This document shows positions 23,933 to 33,567 of a stretch of DNA of 64,000 nt, piece after piece. Position 1 is the first letter of the stretch; each line of letters begins with the position of its first letter. The notes under the pieces are model-generated. The model worked only from the letters and a program-made list of their open reading frames with translations, did not search any database and was not told where the DNA came from. Source of the stretch: Trema orientale (taxonomy: Eukaryota; Streptophyta; Magnoliopsida; Rosales; Cannabaceae). A program made the position numbers and the translations under genes. The stretch lies in contig JXTC01000003.1 in NCBI GenBank assembly GCA_002914845.1, forward strand, positions 2,914,224-2,978,223, in the 5' to 3' direction.

Positions 23933-24013
23933 TTAAAATTTTGACGTATAGTTCTACTGTCACTGTGATTTCCCTTACTTACACGCACTAAAAAAAAAGG
24001 TGTGTTATGAAGC

Positions 24014-24019
24014 CACGTG
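24014..24019. promoter_or_regulatory. G-box (CACGTG) upstream of rps9
   Basis: CACGTG lies 224 bases upstream of the start codon, in the roughly 300 bases between the Mutator-type element and the gene. G-boxes are common in light-regulated promoters of plastid protein genes. Function here is inferred only from position. Confidence 0.35.
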
Positions 24020-24242
24020 TGCATCAGCATCATATATCTGCACGGCGTAGCGAATGTGGACGCTATTCCTAATCAGAGCATCCACGCCCTACTCGAGGGC
24101 AGTACCGTCAATTCGAACACATTATCCTCTTCACCTGCGCCCGCTTAGCTTATTCCACCCCAAAATCTCTCTTCCTCTCTACAAAATCCCAATTCCAGTT
24201 TCCAGCGACACAGAGACTCAGAGAGAACGCTTGAACTTGGTA

Positions 24243-26256
24243 ATGGCGGTCTCGGTTGCTTCTCTCACATCTTCACTGTCGTCTCTCTCATTTTCCTCTC
24301 AGGTCTCTCTCAAACCGAACACTCTTTCGTTCCACCGATCGAAGCTTGTCTCAATCTCCCATGTGGCCAAGATTTCACCACTCGTTGTTTCCGCTTCGGT
24401 TGCTTCGACGGAGGGATTGGAGACCGCCGACCTGAAAAAGTACGTGAAATCGAGGCTCCCAGGTGGGTTCGCTGCGCAGACGATCTTCGGCACTGGTCGA
24501 AGAAAATCCGCCATTGCTCGAGTTGTTCTCCAAGAAGGCACTGGCAAAGTCATCATCAATTACCGCGATGCCAAGGTAATGGTCCATGACCTTTCGTTTC
24601 TCTCTCTCTCTCTCTATACCTATTGAGACTTATTTGGTGGGTCTTAGACAGACTCATTTACCACTTTGTAGCTTCGTTCTGTGCTAGATTGGGTTGGGTT
24701 GGGTTGTGTGATTCAACGATTGCTATTTGATTGAACCAAAGTATTTGGGTTTGCTGATTTTGCTTCTTGTGATGGATTAAGAGTGAGGATTACTCCAAGG
24801 CCGTGTATACTAATCCTAATCCGTAATTGACCGTAATGGGAACAAGATTTTCTCATCGATTCATGTGTTAACTTCACATTTAGAAAATAAATTTTGGTGA
24901 ATCCCTCCCATAATTTAATTGGGAATGGACAATTCAAGTTTTGAATGCTTCTCGTTCACTTTCAAACCCTTTTTCTTTACATTTCTTTTCATTGCGGATT
25001 AGTAGACATGTCCCAAGTCTCCAAGATGGTGATTGTTTACTTTGGTTATAATTAATTGAATTTGATTCTAGATAGCGAAGAAGCAGCTAATTAATTGGTC
25101 ATATTACATAGTGGACACACAGTTAGTATTGAATATATTGAACCATATAAGGTGTGTACTACTAGAGTTCTTTTGAAGTTTTAGGGAGTGTTAATCACTA
25201 GATGAATGGAAGTGTAAGGAAGGCCTCAGAGTTCCCAATCATTGTATCACTTGTCAACTCTGCTCTGGCTACGAAGCTGTGACAAGAGCTTAGATATACC
25301 ATTTGTTTCTTTGACTTCATTTAGCACTTAAATTTTGTTAATTAGTTCATGAAGCAAATATGCAATTACTTTTATGCGTGACAATCAAGTAGAGGACTTG
25401 GAATTGTTTCATAGAGTGGATGGCATTGTGTTAAAAAGTTCATTATCCTTCTGAAGGCTTCTATGTTCCCTTTTACGGAATTCAAGTGATGCAGTATCAT
25501 CAACTTCTTGAATGTTAACTATTTGTGAGCACTCGTATGAAATCAGGTAACATGAAAATTTATACCTAACCTCAAGAAAATGCTAAAGCTACTGAATAGT
25601 TATTGTAGTCACAGCATTAGTGTGTGAGAGATAAATACTACATATATAACTGTGTATAACGGATAAACATGGATATTCATATGCATATGCACTTTTTAAA
25701 TGACATCTTTTATGGGGAATGCTGGCGACGGACACTAGCACAGCCCCTGCATCAGTCGCTGCATTCCCCGGCCAACACATGTGTCCACTTTCTTTTTACA
25801 AAAATTTAAGTTAATAACTAAATTACACATATTACAGAAATGCCATCTTAATTCCTATGAGTTCCTCTGTTTTTTCTTTTGAGATCAGTTCCTAATTCTA
25901 TAAAAATGGAAATTGATTTTTTCACTTCAAGTTAATAACTAAACCATTAGAGAACAGCTGTGTTGTGTGTCTTGAAGTTTTTATATTTTTGTTCTTTTTT
26001 CCATCAAAGACTTTCAACTATTATTGTTGCTGAATTTTTTTTTCTCCACACTAAAGGGAAAAAAAGTAGTAATTAGAAAAAAAAAAAAAAAAAAAAAAAA
26101 CGAAAGGAAAAAGAAAATGGGAAGTCAGGATTAAGCTTAAAAACAGTAGATGCTCTTGTATGCTAGAATCCACTTTCTGAAACTTTTTTTTTAAGGATTT
26201 GAATATAGTTTTGATGGAAATAATGAAATTCGGTCAATTTTTAGTGACATTTTTTC

Positions 26257-26293
<37 letters not shown>

Positions 26294-27452
26294 AAAGAGA
26301 TATTCGTTTAAAGTGGATTAGATGATGAAGATGGCATTTCTGTAATATGTGTAAAACTGTAAAAAGAAATTGGACACATGTTCGCAGGGAAAAGCAGCGA
26401 CTGACCCAGAGGCTGTGCTAGCGTCTGTCGCTAGCATTCCCCATCTTTTATATGTTGTTAAGAAAATATGATTCTTGTTTACGTGAGGTCGATGCTATTG
26501 TTATTTTCTTTTTCTCTAGATATTCGTCTTGTTATTTTGCAATTGGTGACCAATAGTGCTTTGCGTATATTGTTTTCATATATGCTAGATGTGGTTTAAC
26601 ATTGGATTTGAAACTTATAGAATTATCCAAGATGACATGATGATATTCTCATGTTTTTCTTCTACTCCCAATTTTGGGAACCTGTGCATACATATGTGGT
26701 TTTTTTTTTTTTTTTTCCCACTTTGTATCACTGGGAGCTGCATTCCGTATTAGTTGGCTCTTTTTATTTTCGATACTTGTTCTCCCACAGAAACCCTACG
26801 ATCTTTAAGAGGCAGGATACTCTAGCATATTCCGTAGTTTCTACGAGGAATCGAACCCTAGACCTCATGGGAGCAAACTCAAACATATTGTTGGCACTGT
26901 GTTTGACTTCTTGTGGAATCAAAATTAAAACTAAACTGGTTAATGAAACATTTTAGCTTGGTGGGAAACTAGATATTGTTTGAGTTGATTTTGCTAAGCA
27001 GCAAACCAGCGGTTCTGAGAATACCATTGTTTTGTACTGTGATTTGCTAAACAATTAGGAAAATTGAGGAGCTGCTTGTTTCATATTCCCGTTTAAGAGC
27101 TTCTTCCATTAGATTTATAAACGATAATGTATGTTTTGTGATTGGGGCTTTTAATTTCGTGCAGGAATACCTTCAAGGTAACCCATTGTGGCTACAATAT
27201 GTGAAAGTTCCGTTGGTCACTTTGGGATATGAAAGCAGTTATGATGTTTTTGTCAAAGCTCACGGTGGTGGCCTCTCTGGTCAGGCTCAGGCAATCTCCT
27301 TAGGCGTTGCCCGTGCATTACTAAAGATGAGTGAGGACCACAGGAGACCTCTAAGAAAGGAAGGGCTTTTGACAAGGGACTCGAGAGTTGTTGAGAGGAA
27401 GAAGGCTGGTCTCAAGAAAGCTCGTAAAGCTCCGCAATTCTCTAAACGTTAA
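24243..27452 (+). CDS. RPS9: Plastid 30S ribosomal protein S9 (uS9c), nuclear-encoded
   Basis: Two exons, 24243-24575 and 27165-27452, give 206 residues, close to the Arabidopsis plastid S9. The N-terminus is a Ser-rich chloroplast transit peptide of about 50 residues ('[11 protein letters not shown]'). The uS9 core follows, with '[20 protein letters not shown]', 'PLVTLGYE', '[20 protein letters not shown]' and the C-terminal '[14 protein letters not shown]', whose tail in bacterial S9 reaches the P-site tRNA. The 2589-base intron interrupts after 'NYRDAK' and carries a Mutator-type element. The start was set at the ATG that matches the start of the plant orthologue. An in-frame ATG at 24054 would add 63 residues; the sequence between is more likely 5' UTR. 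This is an essential component of the plastid small ribosomal subunit. Confidence 0.95.
25714..26442. mobile_element. Mutator-type element in the rps9 intron, 729 bp
   Basis: The inverted ends are GGGGAATGCTGGCGACGGAC and its near complement (GTCGCTAGCATTCCCC), with similarity extending about 130 bases inward. A perfect 9-base target duplication, ATCTTTTAT, is present (25705-25713 and 26443-26451). It has no transposase. An (AT)n run lies at about 26261-26291 and a poly-A run near 26079-26100. Confidence 0.85.
26261..26291. repeat. (AT)n microsatellite
   Basis: About 15 AT units lie inside the Mutator-type element in the rps9 intron. Confidence 0.9.
26745..26885 (-). repeat. Possible SINE-like fragment in the rps9 intron
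   Basis: On the minus strand GGTCTAGGGTTCGATTCCTC contains a perfect tRNA-type box B (GGTTCGATTCC), but no box A was found upstream and no target duplication or A-tail was recognised. It is left as a possible SINE relic. Confidence 0.3.
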
Positions 27453-27929
27453 GTTACGCTCCCTAGTCTCATGCTCCTCGCCTAGAAGGGAAGCTGAAGA
27501 AAATTGTTTTAAATTCTGTTGAATAGTATTTTTTCTTCGTTCTCAAATTTTTTGTATATCCCCTTTCCGTTTTTGTTATTGTGTTTCTAGTTTTTATGTA
27601 TTGTAGATTTTGTACTTGGATATTGCAGTTGGCATGATGATTCGTTTCTGCCAAAGAGTTCATATATTGATTTTTTGCTCTTTGTTACGTGTTTGTATGA
27701 CATGTATGTTCAGGAATTACTTATGTTCAATACATAGGGATTTAGAAGTCACGTTACCAAATTAACATAGGAATAACTAACAGAGGAATAAAAGTGCGAG
27801 TCTATTGCTATATCCTATCTACTCTCCACACCCCTATTTTTTGTAAACTTTTTTATTACAAAAATAACCCTAAATAAAATAACTTTTTAGTACTAAAACT
27901 ATTAATAATTCTACCTACATGTTCTTTAA

Positions 27930-28284
27930 GGTTCCGTTTGGAATCTGGATTTTTTAAGGGAAAGAAAAAAAAATTTCAAAGGATTTTATTTTTTCTTGTT
28001 TGAATTCAAACAAAAAATGATAGAAATTTTTTCAAGAAAAAATAGAAGTTTGATTTGATATCATGTTTTAGTATATAGAATGTTGATACATTAATTAGTA
28101 AAGTTAGAAGTTTCAAAATAAAGTTCTATAAAATTTTAGAAAAAATATTTCTCTCTTTCTTTTTTCTTAATCTTTTCCGTATAATTTTTTCTTCCCTCCA
28201 AAATCCAAGTTCCAAACGGAGCCTAGATGTGTTAGGAAAAAAAATAAAAACTCTTCCCTCCAAAATTTAGGTTCCAAACAGAGC
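27930..28284. mobile_element. hAT-type MITE region
   Basis: The left end GGTTCCGTTTGGAATCTGGA is matched inverted by CCAAGTTCCAAACGGAGCC at about 28205-28223, and a second similar end, AGGTTCCAAACAGAGCC, follows at about 28269-28285. The GTTTGGAA/TTCCAAAC ends are typical of plant hAT-like MITEs. The exact boundaries and target duplication are unclear. Confidence 0.5.
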
Positions 28285-28287
28285 CTA

Positions 28288-28400
28288 AATCTTGATGGTG
28301 ATTACTTCGAAAACAAACTGGAGAACAGAATTCAGTATTATTTTTCCATTGCACCATATTCATCATGTCTATTTTGATTAATGTGCTTCACTTCAACTGT
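28288..28400 (+). pseudogene. MATE gene scrap (end of exon 8 and intron 8)
   Basis: The sequence CTTGATGGTGATTAC through AACTGGAGAACAGA, then CAGTATTATTTTTCCATTGCA and TTCACTTCAACT, aligns with the end of exon 8 and the start of intron 8 of both intact MATE genes (for example 11790-11900). The splice donor is changed from GAAGTCAGT to GAATTCAGT. No other exon is present. It is the last trace of a third tandem MATE copy, bounded on the left by a hAT-type MITE and on the right by LTR sequence. Confidence 0.75.
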
Positions 28401-28439
28401 GCTATTTTATTATACGTCCAAAAAAAAAAAAAATACTCT

Positions 28440-28758
28440 ATATTACAATTCATTAAAATTGAGAGTAATTTCTTTTTGGTTCTTTGAGAACTTATTCGAA
28501 GTTATTAGATTTCTCTATGGCGTTCATCCCTTGACTTATCAATCGAGTTTTCCATCCTTGATTGTGGCCTCTTCCCTTATACCAAGGTTCACATCTCTTT
28601 ATAGGTGTTGGGTCGAGGTTTCGCATCCGAATCTGATTGTAGAATGGTCCTAGGCATCATCCTTGTTTCGGGTTTCATCACAAGTTGGCGAGGTTCGTAT
28701 CATTTGGGATCAAGAGCCGGATTCTAGTCTCAGGTTTATTCTATCCTTTATTTTTTTT
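28440..28758 (+). mobile_element. Left arm of an inverted gypsy LTR pair
   Basis: About 260 bases of the 3' part of an LTR in plus orientation are followed by a degraded primer-binding site (TGGGATCAAGAGCC, near 28713) and leader sequence. The whole is the inverted copy of 28803-29120, with which it forms a palindrome around a spacer of about 44 bases. Open frames on both arms are shadows of this repeat. Confidence 0.75.
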
Positions 28759-28859
28759 TTCTTCTTAGTCATACCAGCCCTTAGTTCTTTCATTTAAATC
28801 GTCCAAAAAAAAAGAAGGATAGAATAAAATTGAGACTAGAATCTGGCTCTGATACCAAA

Positions 28860-29433
28860 TGATACGAACCTCGCCAACTTGTGATGAAACCCGAAACAAA
28901 GATGATGCATAGGACCGTTCTACAATCAGATTGGGATGGGAAACCTCGACCCAACATCTATGAAGAGATGTGAACCTTGGTATAAGGGAAGACGCCATAA
29001 TCAAAGATGGAAAACTCAATTGATAAGTCAAGGGATAAACGCCACAGAGAAATCTGATAAGTTCGAATAAGTTCTCAAAGAACCAAAAAGAAATTGCTCT
29101 CAATTTTAATGAATTGTAATATGATTTTATTGAATGAAAAGTGTACAATATATAGGCCAAGGGCCACGAAAATTTCAGTCATAAAATACCCAAAAAAGTC
29201 TAAGGCAACTTACCCAAAATCAGAAAAGGAAAGTAGGAAGATAACCCTAAAAACTAAGCTGAATTCGTCCTTAATTACATGGTAGGTAAATCTGATTTTA
29301 ATCCCTTAATTTTCAGCCTATTACACGCCACTTAATAAAAGGAAATAAGCAAATAAATCGTTTTGGGAAACTTCCTAAAATAACCAAAATAGGAAAGTAA
29401 GCTATGATTTGGCGTCTAAGCTTTTAGAAATCA
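28860..29433 (-). mobile_element. Gypsy-type LTR, minus orientation
   Basis: Read on the minus strand, the LTR runs from TGATTTCTAAAAGC to TTCGTATCA, 574 bases. It has a TATATATTGTACAC promoter-like box and AATAAAA near 29127-29140. It is followed by an intact primer-binding site, TGGTATCAGAGCC (28845-28857), complementary to initiator tRNA-Met, and preceded by a purine-rich tract and the end of a polyprotein (29455-29667). Having a polyprotein end on one side and a primer site on the other is not the layout of a normal single insertion. Confidence 0.75.
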
Positions 29434-29454
29434 GATTTCTCCTTCTACATGCGC

Positions 29455-29667
29455 CTATAGACTTTCCTGAACTTGAATCAAGCTTGTAATGGGCTTAGAA
29501 ATTCGTTCATCTCCTTCAATGGGCCTCCACGTGCATGCCTGAGCCCAAATGTCTTGAATCAGCCCACTTAATGTATTTTTGAATCTCTTGGCACGTGTTC
29601 TTGTAACCGGACCAATGGGAACTTGAATAGGATCTGCATTCCACGCTCTTGTGCTTGCCATGTTCTC
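29455..29667 (-). pseudogene. Ty3/gypsy polyprotein C-terminal fragment
   Basis: The minus-strand frame ends in a stop at 29455 and contains 'GPVTRTRAKRFKNTLSGLIQ', a pattern at the C-terminal end of many plant gypsy polyproteins (GP[IV]TR.RAK). Only about 70 residues remain. The open frame continues on the minus strand into ARI-derived sequence at about 29668, so its apparent N-terminus is accidental. Confidence 0.65.
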
Positions 29668-30710
29668 ATCACTTTTGTCCCAGTACAGTTGCCATCTATG
29701 ATTATATGCATATTTTGCATTGAAGAAGTTCCTGCAGTTGACGTGACAACTATGGACTGTGGTTACTACTTTTGCAACTCTTGCGAGTACCACTCCTTTT
29801 CCCTTTCACAAATGTCCATATTTTTTCTTTAGTCTTTTTGTATCTTTTACAACAATTACTTAAAACATATGTTAAACTTATTTTCTCGCATCTGCGAATG
29901 ATTATATCATGGTTTAAGTTCATTTGATGCAATTTTCTGCATTATTCTTGTATCGTTCTGCTTAGGTTGGACAGAACACTTTATTATCAAGATCAGTGAG
30001 GGCCAGAGCAGGCGAATTAGATGTATGGAACACCAGTGTCACGCTATTTGCAAAAAATCAAAATTCTTGTCAGTGTAAGGGATTGTTGTTGTATTTTATT
30101 AATTCCAAAATGCTACAAGCTTCTAGAAAGGGAATATACTTTTATTCCATCTTATTTTACAAGGCTCTTAGCCTTAGTTGACAAGGTCTTATCTTACAAG
30201 GCATTTATGCGTTGGCTGCCACGTTTTTTGCTCCTCTTAATACTATATATATAGTATATGGGTGGAGTACAAAATTGAGAGAGAGGCAGAGAAAGATAGC
30301 TGATAGAGAATGAAAGAGAGAGCTGATTGCTCTTTTGGCTTTGGTTGCATAAGAAGAAAAATGAGCAAAATAAAAGAGAGGTTCCCTCGTCTGCATAGAT
30401 CTATATATTGCTAGAGATATTTTTGTGGTATCATTGCCTATTCTTCGTCTTTGGGAATGCGTCCTCAGTCAAAGATTGGTCATTGTATCTTGGAGGGAAG
30501 ACCGCCGTGAAGCCTATTTCGCACCCTGATATTGTCTGAGATGGGCGGAATCTTTCCTTACGGACAGTGTTCATTATGCCTCGACCACCATTAATATTTG
30601 TTTGTTATTTGTGCAGTGTCTTTTTGTTCGTAATAGCTTTTGCATGCTTGTTCACAAGACCAGTTGCAACTTCCATATTTCTCAAGTATCTCCAACAATC
30701 GTAAGGAAAG

Positions 30711-30990
30711 ATTTATATATGGATGTTGCTACTCATACACTATCATTGTGGGGGGTTAACTAATAATAATTACAGTTTGCAAAAGCGTGAGCAAGGTATG
30801 TCTAAATACTTATTATTTAAGAATATCTTTCCTAAATACACTATAAAGAAAGATTTATATATGGATGTTGCTACTCATATACTATCATTGTGGGGGGTTA
30901 ACTAATAATAATTATGATTTGCAAAAGCGTGAGCAAGGTATGCCTAAATACTTATTATTTGAGAATATTTTTCTTGATAGAGTGATTATG
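30711..30990. repeat. 142-bp tandem duplication in the copia interior
   Basis: ATTTATATATGGATGTTGCT at 30711 recurs at 30853, with the following 130 or so bases nearly identical (both include TTGTGGGGGGTTAACTAATA). The second copy has diverged slightly. Confidence 0.8.
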
Positions 30991-33153
30991 AAATTTGTGA
31001 TTTTTCATATCATGAAATTTATTTATATTATTAATATATAAATAATCTTACGAAAAATTTGTGAAACATCACATTTATGTGTATTTACTTTGCAATACTT
31101 TTATATGTGAGATTGCAAAAAATTGTGATTCGTTGTTTATTTGAGAAGCAATTAAATTTATGATCATTTCATGACACCAAATTAGTTTGTGAGAAATGGT
31201 CTATCAGCTTAAAGGAAAAGAACAGATTTGACGGAGTCACAATTGAAAATGCCATAGAAATATTTTTAAGGCTTTTTGAGTAATAATAGTGAGACTCGAA
31301 ATAATTTTGAGATAAATTTCTTTATTCCCAATAATTTACTTGGAAGAACAATATTTTTTTTAAGAATATATTGAGCTGCTTTGCATTAGAAAATCATGTT
31401 TGATTTTTTATTTAGATGAGATATAATTAGAGAGATGAGAATCCTCCTAAAACTAATTTAGTTGAAAGGGATGGTTTTTATTTTGGGTTATAGTCTCCCA
31501 TGAGAGCATGGGTATGAGGAACAATAAATTTTGGTAGACTATAGGGCTACCAAGTTGGGGGTGAGAGTAGACTTCTTCTCAGAATAAATTCTGGAAAATT
31601 TCTCTCACTAAATAATTTATTTTATTGTTCCAAGTATCTCTTATAACATTATATCTCTCTATATATGTGAAGCAAATTAGGATTGGGAGTGTCCTTTCAT
31701 GAAGATAAAATTATCCGTTTTAAGGATAATGTGATTATTGGGAAAGTATATTGCTCTTATGATCTGTTTTTTGGATGTTATGACTTTTGTTGAGATTAAA
31801 TCAACAAAGAAGATATGTAAATCTATTGAGAGAGAATTGAATTACTCCGTTCAATTCTTAAAGGCTTAGGTGATCTAATTAGCTAGAGACCATGATTATG
31901 GGAAAATATATCATTTTACCTTTAGTGACGGTTAATTGTGAGCTTTGGGGTTGTATTAAACTTGTGGGGGAAGCTATTCTTTTAGCTTATCATATTCAAA
32001 ATTATATACCCTATAAGAAAATGGTAAGACCATATGAATTGTGGAAGGATTATATACATATTGCATAATACTTTAAGGTATGGGGGAATCTTAAACCTAA
32101 TGAGAAGGTATTTGGATCAAGAACATTTAATTGTGCGATTATTGGGTAGATGTTTAAAATAAGTGCAGATTTTAAGTTCTATATTTTGAGTAGTTATTGT
32201 ACGTTTGATAATAATACTATCATTAAGTTCAAGAACATAGAACTTTTTGAGAATGTTTTCTTTATAAAAGAGACTATTAGCTTTGGTAATGACTTTTGTC
32301 TTTCTTCTTGAAAATGACCCATAGATTTATGTGGAAGTTATGACTTCGATAATACTCCTTTAATAGAGAAAGGCAGTCACTAGTGAGATATGGTATATCA
32401 TGACTAATTATACTTGGATATTGGTTGACTTGCTTCTAGGTGTCGAATCCATTAGATTCAATAATTAAAATTGATGGCTCTGTCAGTAAATTTGAAGTGA
32501 GATTAGTAGCTAGGGGCTAGAATAAGAAGAAAGACATTAATTTTGATAATTTTGCTCATGTTCTAGAATTTCCTCAGTTAGAGTTGGATTGCTTTAGCAT
32601 CTACTCTTGATCTTTGTGTCCACCAATTGGACGTGAATATAGTGTTTCTTAAAGAAGCAATAGAGGAGGAAATTTGTAAGAAGCAACCAGAGTGTTGTGT
32701 TACTGAGGATAATGAGCATAATGGAGCAAGCTAGTAAAGTCATTGTATTGCTTGAAATAAGCTTTGATGTTATGGCATGGAAAATTTAAAGTGTTAGTTT
32801 AAATGATTATCTGATTAATGAGGCAGATAACTGTGTTCATTTCAAGTCCTTTTATACTAACACTTATTGTGGTTATATGCCTATATGTGATTGCCTAAAT
32901 CATTGGTTGCCCATTGTATTTGATGTATTGTTGTCTGACAGTATATAAGCAACTAATAGATTGAGTAAATATACTCAGTGTCCTAGTGAGGACTATTGGA
33001 TTGCTTTAGAGAAACTTGCAAATTTTTTAGGGGCACTATTGATTATGGATTCAAAATTCGGTAAGTCTCTATCTATTGTATAAGGGTACACTGATGTAAA
33101 CTGGATATGTGATCCAGATAAGATAAAGTCGACTTACAGTTATATGTTTACCC

Positions 33154-33567
33154 TTGGTAGAGATGCAGTGTCTTGGAAATAATCCAAGAAAATATTGTAT
33201 AACTCGGTCTACCATGGAGTCCGAGTTGATTGCCCTAGAGAAGGCATGTTCTGAGGCCGAATGGTTAAGAAACCTTCTGGCAGATCTTCCTATTAGTACA
33301 GATGTACCCCCTTGTATATTTATACATTGTGATTGTCAGGCTGCGATTGCTAAATCGAAGAGCAAAATTCATTATGGGAAGAGCAGACATATACATTTGA
33401 GGCACAGTATAATCAAGCAGCTGCTGGAATCTGGAGTGGTGACTCTAGATTATGTGAAGTCAGAGTTGAATTTGGCCGATCCTCTGACAAAGCCGCTAAA
33501 TAGGGGGTTAGTGGTGAGCATGTCGAGGGGAATAGGACTAATGCCTAGAAACAAAAGGCAAGAGTGA
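33154..33567 (+). pseudogene. Copia RNase H domain remnant
   Basis: An open stretch of about 137 codons inside the retrotransposon encodes the C-terminal RNase H of a Ty1/copia polyprotein: 'TMESELIALEKACSEAEWLR', 'HCDCQAAIAKSKS' and 'GKSRHIHLRHSIIKQLL', then 'LNLADPLTKPLNRG'. It is part of the element at 30087-34753, whose upstream coding region is broken by stops. Confidence 0.85.

Noticed and set aside
28381-29160. Two similar open frames on opposite strands (28381-28653 plus, 28765-29160 minus)
   Set aside because: They are the two arms of the inverted LTR pair; the frames follow non-coding LTR sequence and have no family resemblance.
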